DNA of 5,343 bases from Ruminococcaceae bacterium UBA7135 (GTDB lineage Bacteria; Bacillota; Clostridia; Oscillospirales; Ruminococcaceae), in assembly GCA_002492075.1 (NCBI GenBank), contig DKXD01000087.1:1-5343 (forward strand). Reading direction: 5' to 3'. Below the pieces are notes generated by a model. It saw nothing but the letters and a program-made list of their open reading frames with translations. It made no database searches and was not told where the DNA came from. Both the position numbers and the translations under genes were made by a program. Positions 1-5,343 of the stretch are shown in pieces (within the stretch, counting starts at the first letter, position 1; every line of letters starts with the position of its first letter).

Positions 1-31
1 GCTGTAAGCTAAACTATAATTTTGCTTTGTG

Positions 32-60
32 TTGACAAATCCGGCGCTATTTGATATAAT
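32..60 (+). promoter_or_regulatory. Consensus sigma-A promoter with extended -10, upstream of the metH unit
   Basis: TTGACA at 32-37 and TATAAT at 55-60 are both perfect matches to the housekeeping sigma-A/sigma-70 boxes, separated by the ideal 17 bp. A TG at 52-53 gives the extended -10 form TGnTATAAT. Transcription would be expected to begin near 66-68, so the mRNA leader before the ATG at 78 would be only about 10-12 nt. No operator palindrome is visible around it, and there is no room for a riboswitch between promoter and gene. Its position just before the first of four closely spaced genes suggests it drives the whole unit. Confidence 0.85.
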
Positions 61-67
61 AATAATT

Positions 68-72
68 GGTGA
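68..72 (+). promoter_or_regulatory. Ribosome binding site choosing the ATG at 78
   Basis: GGTGA lies 5 nt before the ATG at 78 and is the only Shine-Dalgarno-like element near the start. In-frame alternatives TTG 66, GTG 69 and ATG 72 overlap or precede it and would have no ribosome site. They also coincide with the predicted transcription start near 67, so they would need leaderless initiation. The ATG at 78 is therefore preferred, although the match to the ribosome is modest. Confidence 0.5.
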
Positions 73-77
73 TGAGA

Positions 78-752
78 ATGGATCTTGAAAAAATCAACCG
101 CGCCGAAGCATTCCGATATATGGGATATAAAGGCGGCAAGATACCCGCAAATGTCGAAGCGCTTGCCGATGAGTGCGAACAGAGCCTGCTCGCTAAAATA
201 ACGCCAAAATTCGTCTGGCGGATATTCGATATCGAAAAGACTTCGGAGGGCGTTGAAATAAAAAACACTGCGCTTGTTTTTAAGGGGAAAAACATCTCGG
301 CACATTTGCGCGGCTGCGAAAAATGCATACTGCTTGCCGCGACCTTGGGCGCAGGCGCGGACAGCGTTATACGCGCCTATGAAGCCGTCGCTATGGAGAA
401 AGCCGTGATCTCCGACAGCCTTGCAAGCGCCGCGATAGAGCAAGTCTGCAACGCCGCCGAGCAAGAGATACAATCACAGCTCGACGGATATAACTTCACT
501 TGGCGGTATTCCCCGGGCTACGGCGATTTTCCGTTGGATATTCAGGGCGGATTTTTAAAGGTGCTGGACGCGGGCAAGCGAATAGGGCTTGGCGTTTCCG
601 AAAGCCTTATCCTTACGCCGCGAAAATCCGTAACTGCGGTTATGGGTATATCCAAGCACGAAATAGCCAAGGGCAGACGCGGCTGCGGCTGCTGCAATCT
701 TAAAGGGCAGTGCGAATACAGAAAACGCGGTTCTCACTGCAGTTGGGAGTAA
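78..752 (+). CDS. Stand-alone methionine synthase reactivation-domain protein
   Basis: This 224-aa cytoplasmic protein resembles the C-terminal activation domain of cobalamin-dependent methionine synthase. That domain binds S-adenosylmethionine and supports reductive remethylation of cob(II)alamin when MetH becomes oxidised. Family-like signatures are RYSPGYGDFP at residues 143-152, which corresponds to the R-x-x-PGY S-adenosylmethionine-binding region, and LTPRKS at 179-184 followed by a VMGIS stretch. The N-terminal half (about 1-130) is the helical part usual in short clostridial homologues. The tail is unusual: Cys203, 205, 206, 212 and 221 form a CxCC-x5-C-x8-C cluster that could hold a metal or iron-sulfur centre, which is inference. 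The gene ends 4 bp before metH and its last codons contain the metH ribosome site, so the two are almost certainly co-translated and partners. The start at 78 is chosen on its ribosome site; TTG 66, GTG 69 and ATG 72 are possible. No signal peptide or membrane segment is seen. Confidence 0.88.
   Translation: MDLEKINRAEAFRYMGYKGGKIPANVEALADECEQSLLAKITPKFVWRIFDIEKTSEGVEIKNTALVFKGKNISAHLRGCEKCILLAATLGAGADSVIRAYEAVAMEKAVISDSLASAAIEQVCNAAEQEIQSQLDGYNFTWRYSPGYGDFPLDIQGGFLKVLDAGKRIGLGVSESLILTPRKSVTAVMGISKHEIAKGRRGCGCCNLKGQCEYRKRGSHCSWE
745..749 (+). promoter_or_regulatory. metH ribosome binding site inside the upstream gene
   Basis: GGGAG sits 7 nt before the metH ATG at 757. It forms part of the last two sense codons (Trp-Glu) of the preceding reactivation-domain gene, whose stop is at 750-752. 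This arrangement favours translational coupling of the two proteins. Confidence 0.7.
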
Positions 753-756
753 AAAA

Positions 757-3147
757 ATGGACTTTAAAACGTTATTGAAAAAAGAATTTGTAAGCCTTGA
801 CGGCGGTATGGGCACAATGCTTCAGGCTCGCGGAATGAAGCCCGGCGAAACGCCCGAGGCGCTCAATCTCGAAAACCCGCGTATGCTTATCGATATCCAT
901 AAGGAATATATCGCGGCGGGCGCGGATATCGTCTACGCGAACACGTTCGGCGCTAACCGATATAAGCTGGAGCACTGCGGCTACTCCGTTGACAGAGTTA
1001 TCCGCTCAGGGTTACACAACGCGCGGACGGCTATCGCCGAGAGCGACAACAAGAACGCGCTCGCGGCGCTGGATATAGGACCGATTGGGCAGTTGCTTGA
1101 ACCCACGGGAACGCTTTCCTTTGAGGAAGCGTATGAAGTCTATAAGGAAATGATACTCGCGGGCAGCGAGGCGGACGTTATCGTCTTTGAGACCATGACC
1201 GATCTGTACGAGCTGAAAGCCGCCGTTCTCGCTGCCAAGGAGAACTCGGCTCTGCCCGTTATCTGCACGATGACGTTTGAGGAGAATATGCGAACATTCA
1301 CGGGAACGGCGATATCCTCAATGGCTCTTACATTGGAGGGACTGGGAGTTGACGCGATAGGCGTGAACTGCTCTCTGGGTCCCGCGGAGCTTTATCCGAT
1401 AGCCGAGGAGCTTTGCAAATGGACGAAGCTTCCTGTCGTGCTGAAGCCCAACGCGGGGCTTCCCGATCCTGTGACAAACGAGTACAATGTTACTCCGAAG
1501 CAATTCGCGGAGCTGATGAGCAAGATTGTTCCGCTTGGCGTGAAAATATTCGGCGGCTGCTGCGGCACAAACCCCGAATATATCCGAGAACTGAACGCAA
1601 TGCTGAAAACACGGAAGTATCATCCGCGGCACGTCACTATCCCCGCCGCGTGCTGTTCGGCGAGCAGGACTGTGGTGATCGACCGTCCGCGAATTATCGG
1701 CGAACGCATCAATCCGACAGGTAAAAAACGCTTTAAAGAAGCGCTCTTGGCAAACGATATCGACTACATTCTCGGGCAAGCCATCGAACAGGTACACGGA
1801 GGAGCGGCTATTCTTGACGTAAACGTCGGACTTCCCGGAATAGACGAAGCCGCGATGATGACGCGTGCCGTAAAGGCTGTTCAGGGAGTTGTTGACGTGC
1901 CGCTGCAGCTCGATTCGACGATACCCGAGGTGCTTGAAAAGGCGCTGCGCGTCTACAACGGCAAGCCCGTGGTGAACTCCGTGAACGGCGAGGAAAAGAG
2001 CCTGCAAACGGTGCTGCCGCTCGTCAAAAAATACGGCGCGTGCGTCGTGGGTCTTTGCCTTGACGAAAACGGAATACCCAAAACCGCCGACGGACGTTTT
2101 CAAATCGCTAAGCGCATACTGGAACGCGCCGAGGCTCTCGGTATCCCGAAAGAAAACGTGTTTATTGACTGCCTTACGCTTACCGTTTCGGCGGAGCAAA
2201 GCGCGGCTATGGCGACGCTTGAAGCGCTTCACCGAGTAAAAACGGAGCTTGGACTGAAAACCGTGCTGGGCGTATCGAACATCAGCTTCGGGTTGCCCGA
2301 ACGAGTTATCGTCACGCACAACTTCCTCACAATGGCACTTACCAACGGGCTTGATCTTCCAATAATCAATCCGAATGTCGCGGATATGGTCGGATCCGTC
2401 AGAGCGTTCAACGTTCTTGCGGGATATGACAAAAACTCGCTTGAATATGTGGCGGCATACGGAGCGAAAAAAGACGCGCCCGCCGCTCCGGTGAATGTAC
2501 CGAAACAAGATATCGACTTAAACTACGCGCTGGAAAACGGTCTTAAAGCAGAGGGCGCGAAGCTCACCGAGGAGCTGCTCAAAACCACCGACGCTATGGA
2601 TATCATCAACGGCATACTCATTCCCGCGCTCGATAAAACGGGAGCCGAGTTTGAGAGCGGCAAAATATTTCTGCCGCAGCTTATACTCTCGGCAGGCGTG
2701 GCGCAAAGCTGCTTCGAGGTGATAAAAAACCACTTTGCGAAAACGGGCGCGAAATCGGTTTCCAAAGGCAAGATAATCGTTGCGACAGTCAAGGGGGATA
2801 TTCACGATATCGGCAAGAACATCGTAAAGGTCCTGCTGGAAAACTACGGCTACGACGTGATAGACCTCGGCAAGGACGTGTCTTATGAAGCGGTATTGAA
2901 CTGCGCCGTTGAACAGAACGTTCACCTTATCGGGCTTTCGGCGCTGATGACTACCACGCTTTCGAGTATGGAAAAAACCATAGCTCTGCTGCACGAGCAT
3001 AATGTCGACTGCAAGATAATGGTGGGCGGCGCGGTGCTTACGCCGGAATACGCAAAACAGATAGGCGCTGACTACTACGCTAAGGACGCGAAGGAGTCCT
3101 GTGACATCGCCAAAGAGGTCTTTGAAAAGTATTATCCGCAAGGCTGA
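757..3147 (+). CDS. metH: Cobalamin-dependent methionine synthase, short form without reactivation domain
   Basis: The 796-aa cytoplasmic enzyme transfers the methyl group of 5-methyltetrahydrofolate through B12 to homocysteine, giving methionine and tetrahydrofolate. Four modules are visible. Residues 1 to about 290 are the homocysteine S-methyltransferase barrel, opening with DGGMGTMLQ (15-23); zinc ligands are Cys205 (in VNCSLGP) and Cys268-Cys269 (in GGCCGTNPE), with the family's usual spacing. Residues about 309-570 are the pterin-binding barrel, with IIGERINPTGK (313-323) and ILDVNVG (352-358). Residues about 585-660 are the helical B12 cap. Residues about 670-796 are the Rossmann B12 domain with D681-I-H683-D-I-G686, where His683 should be the lower cobalt ligand, plus GLSAL (726-730) and GG (757-758). 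E. coli MetH is about 1,230 aa because it carries a C-terminal reactivation domain; here that function is supplied by the gene just upstream. The ATG at 757 has a GGGAG ribosome site. azlC follows after 31 bp. No frameshift or missing catalytic residue is seen. Confidence 0.96.
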   Translation: MDFKTLLKKEFVSLDGGMGTMLQARGMKPGETPEALNLENPRMLIDIHKEYIAAGADIVYANTFGANRYKLEHCGYSVDRVIRSGLHNARTAIAESDNKNALAALDIGPIGQLLEPTGTLSFEEAYEVYKEMILAGSEADVIVFETMTDLYELKAAVLAAKENSALPVICTMTFEENMRTFTGTAISSMALTLEGLGVDAIGVNCSLGPAELYPIAEELCKWTKLPVVLKPNAGLPDPVTNEYNVTPKQFAELMSKIVPLGVKIFGGCCGTNPEYIRELNAMLKTRKYHPRHVTIPAACCSASRTVVIDRPRIIGERINPTGKKRFKEALLANDIDYILGQAIEQVHGGAAILDVNVGLPGIDEAAMMTRAVKAVQGVVDVPLQLDSTIPEVLEKALRVYNGKPVVNSVNGEEKSLQTVLPLVKKYGACVVGLCLDENGIPKTADGRFQIAKRILERAEALGIPKENVFIDCLTLTVSAEQSAAMATLEALHRVKTELGLKTVLGVSNISFGLPERVIVTHNFLTMALTNGLDLPIINPNVADMVGSVRAFNVLAGYDKNSLEYVAAYGAKKDAPAAPVNVPKQDIDLNYALENGLKAEGAKLTEELLKTTDAMDIINGILIPALDKTGAEFESGKIFLPQLILSAGVAQSCFEVIKNHFAKTGAKSVSKGKIIVATVKGDIHDIGKNIVKVLLENYGYDVIDLGKDVSYEAVLNCAVEQNVHLIGLSALMTTTLSSMEKTIALLHEHNVDCKIMVGGAVLTPEYAKQIGADYYAKDAKESCDIAKEVFEKYYPQG

Positions 3148-3165
3148 AAATTTTTAACGCAAATA

Positions 3166-3172
3166 AAGGAAG
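3166..3172 (+). promoter_or_regulatory. azlC ribosome binding site fixing a GTG start
   Basis: AAGGAAG lies 6 nt before GTG 3179. This strong site supports the non-ATG start; the next in-frame ATG (codon 38) falls inside the first membrane segment. The 31-bp gap after metH shows no hairpin or promoter, so azlC is probably read from the upstream transcript. Confidence 0.7.
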
Positions 3173-3178
3173 TATAAC

Positions 3179-3910
3179 GTGAAAGGTCATAAGGAAAAAA
3201 AGTCCGCGGCGGCTCTGAAAGCCGCTTTTCCGCAAACCATACCCATTTTGGCGGGCTTTCTGTTTTTGGGGATCACATACGGGATATATATGAACGCTTC
3301 GGGCTTCAGCTTTATTTACCCGATGATAATGAGCCTTGTTATCTTTGGAGGGTCGCTGGAGTTTGTGGCGGTGCAGATGCTGTTGTCTGTGTTCGCGCCG
3401 CTGCAGACGCTGCTGATGTCCGTGATGATACAAGCGCGGCATTTGTTTTACGGAATAGCGATGCTCGACAAATTCAAGGGCACAGGGTGGAAAAAGCCGT
3501 ATCTCATTTTCGGAATGTGCGACGAGAGCTTTTCGATAAACTGCTCCGCGAAAATACCCGAGGGCGTGGATAAGGGGTGGTTTATGCTCTGGGTGACGGC
3601 GCTTAACCAGCTTTACTGGTTTTCGGGCGCAACGATAGGCGGGCTGCTCGGCTCGCTTATAACGTTCAATACAGAGGGGCTGGACTTCGTTATGACGGCG
3701 ATGTTCGTAGTCATATTTCTCGACCAATGGCTTAAGGAACGCAGACACTATACCGCGCTTATCGGCGTGTCAGTATCTGCGGCATGCTTGCTGATATTCG
3801 GCGCGGATTCGTTTATGGTGCCGACTATGGCGTGTATTCTCTGTCTGCTTACGGTGTTCAGAAAACCGATTGCGAAAAGCCTTGAGGAAGGGAGCGACGA
3901 TCCCAAATGA
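3179..3910 (+). CDS. azlC: AzlC-family amino acid exporter, large subunit
   Basis: A 243-aa integral membrane protein of the AzlC/BrnF/YgaZ family, close to the usual length of about 230-255 aa. In B. subtilis azlC overexpression gives 4-azaleucine resistance, and homologues export branched-chain amino acids together with an AzlD-type small subunit. A lysine-rich cytoplasmic N-terminus (2-14) is followed by hydrophobic segments at about 19-38, 45-70, 74-95, 131-160, 163-182, 190-210 and 212-228. Family-like motifs are the GGSLEF turn (57-62), QARHLFYG (85-92), KFKGTGWKKPYLIFG (98-112) and the Asp115-Glu116 pair. It starts with GTG behind a good ribosome site and ends in an ATGA overlap with azlD. 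Placement directly after metH hints that methionine could be a substrate, but the sequence alone cannot show which amino acid is moved. Confidence 0.93.
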   Translation: MKGHKEKKSAAALKAAFPQTIPILAGFLFLGITYGIYMNASGFSFIYPMIMSLVIFGGSLEFVAVQMLLSVFAPLQTLLMSVMIQARHLFYGIAMLDKFKGTGWKKPYLIFGMCDESFSINCSAKIPEGVDKGWFMLWVTALNQLYWFSGATIGGLLGSLITFNTEGLDFVMTAMFVVIFLDQWLKERRHYTALIGVSVSAACLLIFGADSFMVPTMACILCLLTVFRKPIAKSLEEGSDDPK

Positions 3911-4233
3911 CGTTATCGCAACAGATCGTCACAATAGCCCTTTGCGCGGCGGGAACAATGCTGACGAGATTTCTGCCGTTTCTGATATTCAGCTCGAAAA
4001 AGCCCACTCCAAAATACGTTCAATATCTCGGAAAGGCTCTGCCCGCGGCGATTTTCGGTATGCTGGTGGTCTACTGCCTTAAGAACGTGAACGTTTTCGC
4101 GGGAAGTCACGGCTTGCCGGAGCTTATCTCAATAGTGATTGTTATTGCGCTTCATCTGTGGAAACGGCAGATGCTGCTTTCGGTCGCGGGCGGCACGGTT
4201 TGCTATATGTTGCTGGTGCAGTTCGTTTTTTAG
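3907..4233 (+). CDS. azlD: AzlD-family amino acid exporter, small subunit
   Basis: A 108-aa membrane protein of the AzlD/BrnE/YgaH family, the required partner of AzlC-type exporters. Four hydrophobic segments are visible at about 5-28, 44-62, 70-84 and 87-106. Family-like features are TRFLPF (20-25) in the first segment, KALPAAIFGML (43-53), and the HLWKR turn (83-87) before the last segment. Its ATG overlaps the azlC stop in an ATGA (3907-3910), which implies translational coupling and roughly matched production of the two subunits. A GGGAG at 3890-3894 is rather far (12 nt) for an independent ribosome site, fitting reinitiation. The gene appears to be the last of the unit, because the following 80 bases contain a weak hairpin and a new promoter element. 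Confidence 0.92.
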   Translation: MTLSQQIVTIALCAAGTMLTRFLPFLIFSSKKPTPKYVQYLGKALPAAIFGMLVVYCLKNVNVFAGSHGLPELISIVIVIALHLWKRQMLLSVAGGTVCYMLLVQFVF

Positions 4234-4260
4234 TCTCTCCCCGGCTTCGTGTGGGAGTGA
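4234..4260 (+). terminator. Weak inverted repeat after azlD, possible terminator
   Basis: TCTCTCCC (4234-4241) pairs with GGGAGTGA (4253-4260) over 8 positions with one T-T mismatch, around an 11-nt loop. It lies just after the azlD stop, where a terminator is expected. It is followed by an A-rich rather than T-rich stretch, so it is not a normal intrinsic terminator on the + strand. It may slow or partly stop transcription, or mean little. Confidence 0.3.
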
Positions 4261-4285
4261 AAATAAAAAATCGTTTGAATAGCTG

Positions 4286-4294
4286 TGATATAAT
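4286..4294 (+). promoter_or_regulatory. Extended -10 promoter element for the transglutaminase-like gene
   Basis: TGATATAAT (TGnTATAAT) has a perfect -10 box at 4289-4294 and an extended TG at 4286-4287. No recognisable -35 box lies 16-18 bp upstream; the region there is A-rich (4258-4270). Extended -10 promoters can work without a -35. Transcription would begin near 4301, giving a leader of about 15 nt before the ATG at 4316, again very short. Confidence 0.55.
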
Positions 4295-4304
4295 ATTTTT
4301 TTAC

Positions 4305-4308
4305 GGAG
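4305..4308 (+). promoter_or_regulatory. Ribosome binding site of the transglutaminase-like gene
   Basis: GGAG lies 7 nt before the ATG at 4316 and supports that start over the next in-frame ATG (codon 6, at 4331), which would remove the Lys-Lys charge cluster before the hydrophobic segment. Confidence 0.6.
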
Positions 4309-4315
4309 TTGCATT

Positions 4316-5343
4316 ATGTTCAAAAAAATTATGCTGATAATACTCTCGGCTTGCGAGCTTTTTCTATGCTACACCGCGTTCATAAAGAAAGACAAGCCCT
4401 CCGAAACGCCCATAGCAAGCGGTATCGAATTGCCCGAACGCTTTATGACCGAAAAGGAAAAGGCGCTATATCGGCAGACTGTGGAAGCGCTGCGCAAGAT
4501 ATCGATAGGCGAGGCTGATTATTATCCCGTAACGCTGGAGCTTTCAGAGCCGTTTGAAAGTGAAGAGGAGCTTGACACGGCAACGGATAAGGTTGAGTTT
4601 TTTGTGGAAAGATACGTTCCCGAATATACATACTGGCTTGACAGCTTGGATTTTTACGGCATGGACTTGGAACAAATATATCTGTATTTTTATACATCGC
4701 CCGAATATCAATCTGATTATGAAAACGACGATTTTTATGATTATTACGAAAATGACGACGACGATTTTTGGGATAACCTCGGACATATTCCCGCCGAAAA
4801 GGTCGAGGTCGCTCAAAAGGCGATAAACAACGCAAAGGAGATCGCCGCGAAATATCAGGGAAAAAGCGACTATGAAAAGGTCATGGGGTATGTTGAGGAG
4901 ATATGCGCCCTGAACGTTTACAACGACGAAGCGGCGGCAGCGATAGACAAGTTCGACGAATACGGCAAGATAAGCCCGTGGCGCATAGTGAACGTTTTCG
5001 ACGGCGACCCCGAGACCAATGTTCTGTGCGGGGGCTACGCCGAGGCTTTTATGTATCTGTGCGGGCTTGGCGGTATTGAATGTCACTATATCTATGGATT
5101 TATAGACAGCGGTGCTCACGCGTGGAATACCGTAACGCTTGGCGGCGTGAACTACTTTGCGGACGTTACCTCCTGCGACACGATAGGCTATTCCGACGCG
5201 GAAATAAAACGACACCACCCGTTTATTCTTACGGGCGTTGCCGAAAGCTGCCCCGACAAGTTCGAGAGTGACCTTATCTCTCCGGACGGGAAATACTATT
5301 CGACGGTGTACAAATACGGCGACAAGACTATAAAGTATATACC
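4316..5343 (+). CDS. Exported transglutaminase-like protein, 3' end cut off by the window
   Basis: The frame is open from ATG 4316 to the window edge (342 full codons, no stop). Lys3-Lys4 then a hydrophobic stretch (about 5-23) suggests export or membrane anchoring; an LSAC sequence at 10-13 resembles a lipobox, but the segment before it is shorter than normal and hydrophobicity continues after it. Residues about 25-165 match no domain I recognise and contain an Asp/Glu/Tyr/Asn-rich patch (134-154). Residues about 185-300 are a transglutaminase-like (papain-fold) domain: Cys238 in VLCGGYAEAFMYLCGL, His268 in GAHAWNTV and Asp283 in YFADVTSCD, spaced 30 and 15 residues apart as in the family. 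In bacteria such domains act as cross-linking enzymes or as proteases and peptidases, usually outside the cell; the reaction here is unknown. The gene has its own promoter element and no evident link to methionine metabolism. Start and catalytic domain are secure; overall function is not. Confidence 0.85.
   Translation, partial: MFKKIMLIILSACELFLCYTAFIKKDKPSETPIASGIELPERFMTEKEKALYRQTVEALRKISIGEADYYPVTLELSEPFESEEELDTATDKVEFFVERYVPEYTYWLDSLDFYGMDLEQIYLYFYTSPEYQSDYENDDFYDYYENDDDDFWDNLGHIPAEKVEVAQKAINNAKEIAAKYQGKSDYEKVMGYVEEICALNVYNDEAAAAIDKFDEYGKISPWRIVNVFDGDPETNVLCGGYAEAFMYLCGLGGIECHYIYGFIDSGAHAWNTVTLGGVNYFADVTSCDTIGYSDAEIKRHHPFILTGVAESCPDKFESDLISPDGKYYSTVYKYGDKTIKYI

Noticed and set aside
15..20. 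A second TATAAT near the window start
   Set aside because: Any -35 box would lie before position 1, so it cannot be judged. The region is AT-rich and the promoter at 32-60 is far better supported.
1..77. Possible cobalamin or S-adenosylmethionine riboswitch before the metH unit
   Set aside because: Only about 11 nt separate the predicted transcription start from the start codon, and no riboswitch-like stems or conserved boxes are seen. An element before the window cannot be excluded.
9..473. Antisense open frame over the promoter and the reactivation-domain gene
   Set aside because: It crosses the perfect promoter and the start of a recognisable gene, and its protein has no motif I recognise.
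1318..2508. Long antisense open frame (396 codons) opposite metH
   Set aside because: It lies entirely opposite a conserved catalytic gene. Its translation is rich in Arg, His, Phe and Val without recognisable motifs, as expected from antisense of this codon bias, and no promoter or ribosome site supports it.
3148..3178. Terminator or promoter between metH and azlC
   Set aside because: The 31-bp gap is AT-rich with no stem and no recognisable -35/-10 pair; it contains only the azlC ribosome site.
2518..3748. Antisense open frames opposite the metH 3' end and azlC
   Set aside because: They mirror conserved domains on the + strand, overlap each other, and lack family motifs.
4343..4354. Lipobox LSAC as proof of a lipoprotein
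   Set aside because: The cysteine would be at residue 13 after only about 8 residues of hydrophobic sequence, shorter than usual, and hydrophobic residues continue afterwards. A signal anchor is at least as likely.
4544..5218. Antisense open frame (224 codons) with strongly hydrophobic runs
   Set aside because: The hydrophobic runs are the reverse complement of the Asp/Glu/Tyr codons on the + strand. The + strand frame there carries a complete transglutaminase-like triad, a start site and a promoter element.

Overview
The window looks like chromosomal DNA from an anaerobic, Clostridia-type Firmicute. It has roughly even GC with AT-rich intergenic gaps, consensus sigma-A promoters, clear Shine-Dalgarno sites, and a short cobalamin-dependent methionine synthase whose reactivation domain is a separate gene. 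No species can be named from sequence alone. All five supported genes lie on the + strand. There are no RNA genes, mobile elements, CRISPR arrays or long non-coding stretches; the only gap above 50 bases between genes is 4234-4315.

Region 1 (1-4233) reads as one probable four-gene transcription unit. A textbook extended -10 promoter (32-60) sits only about 18 bases before the first start codon. The genes are: (a) a stand-alone MetH reactivation-domain protein with a cysteine-rich tail (78-752); (b) metH, 796 aa, with homocysteine, folate and B12 modules but no C-terminal reactivation domain (757-3147); (c) azlC (3179-3910) and (d) azlD (3907-4233), the large and small subunits of a branched-chain amino acid type exporter. 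Spacings are 4 bp, 31 bp and a 4-bp ATGA overlap, with no terminator between them. Together they suggest a unit that makes methionine by B12-dependent methylation of homocysteine, rescues the inactivated cobalamin, and possibly exports excess methionine or related amino acids. The export link is inference from gene order and from the known methionine export by the homologous BrnFE of Corynebacterium.

Region 2 (4234-5343) holds a weak hairpin, a second extended -10 element and the 5' part (342 codons) of an exported or membrane-anchored transglutaminase-like protein with an intact Cys-His-Asp triad. Its reading frame is open to the edge of the window, so the C-terminus is missing. Its N-terminal half has a striking Asp/Glu/Tyr/Asn-rich patch and matches no domain I recognise.

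Nothing here is clearly a new system. The points most worth checking are the cysteine tail of the reactivation protein, the metH-azlCD linkage, the ultra-short leader, and the acidic transglutaminase-like surface protein.
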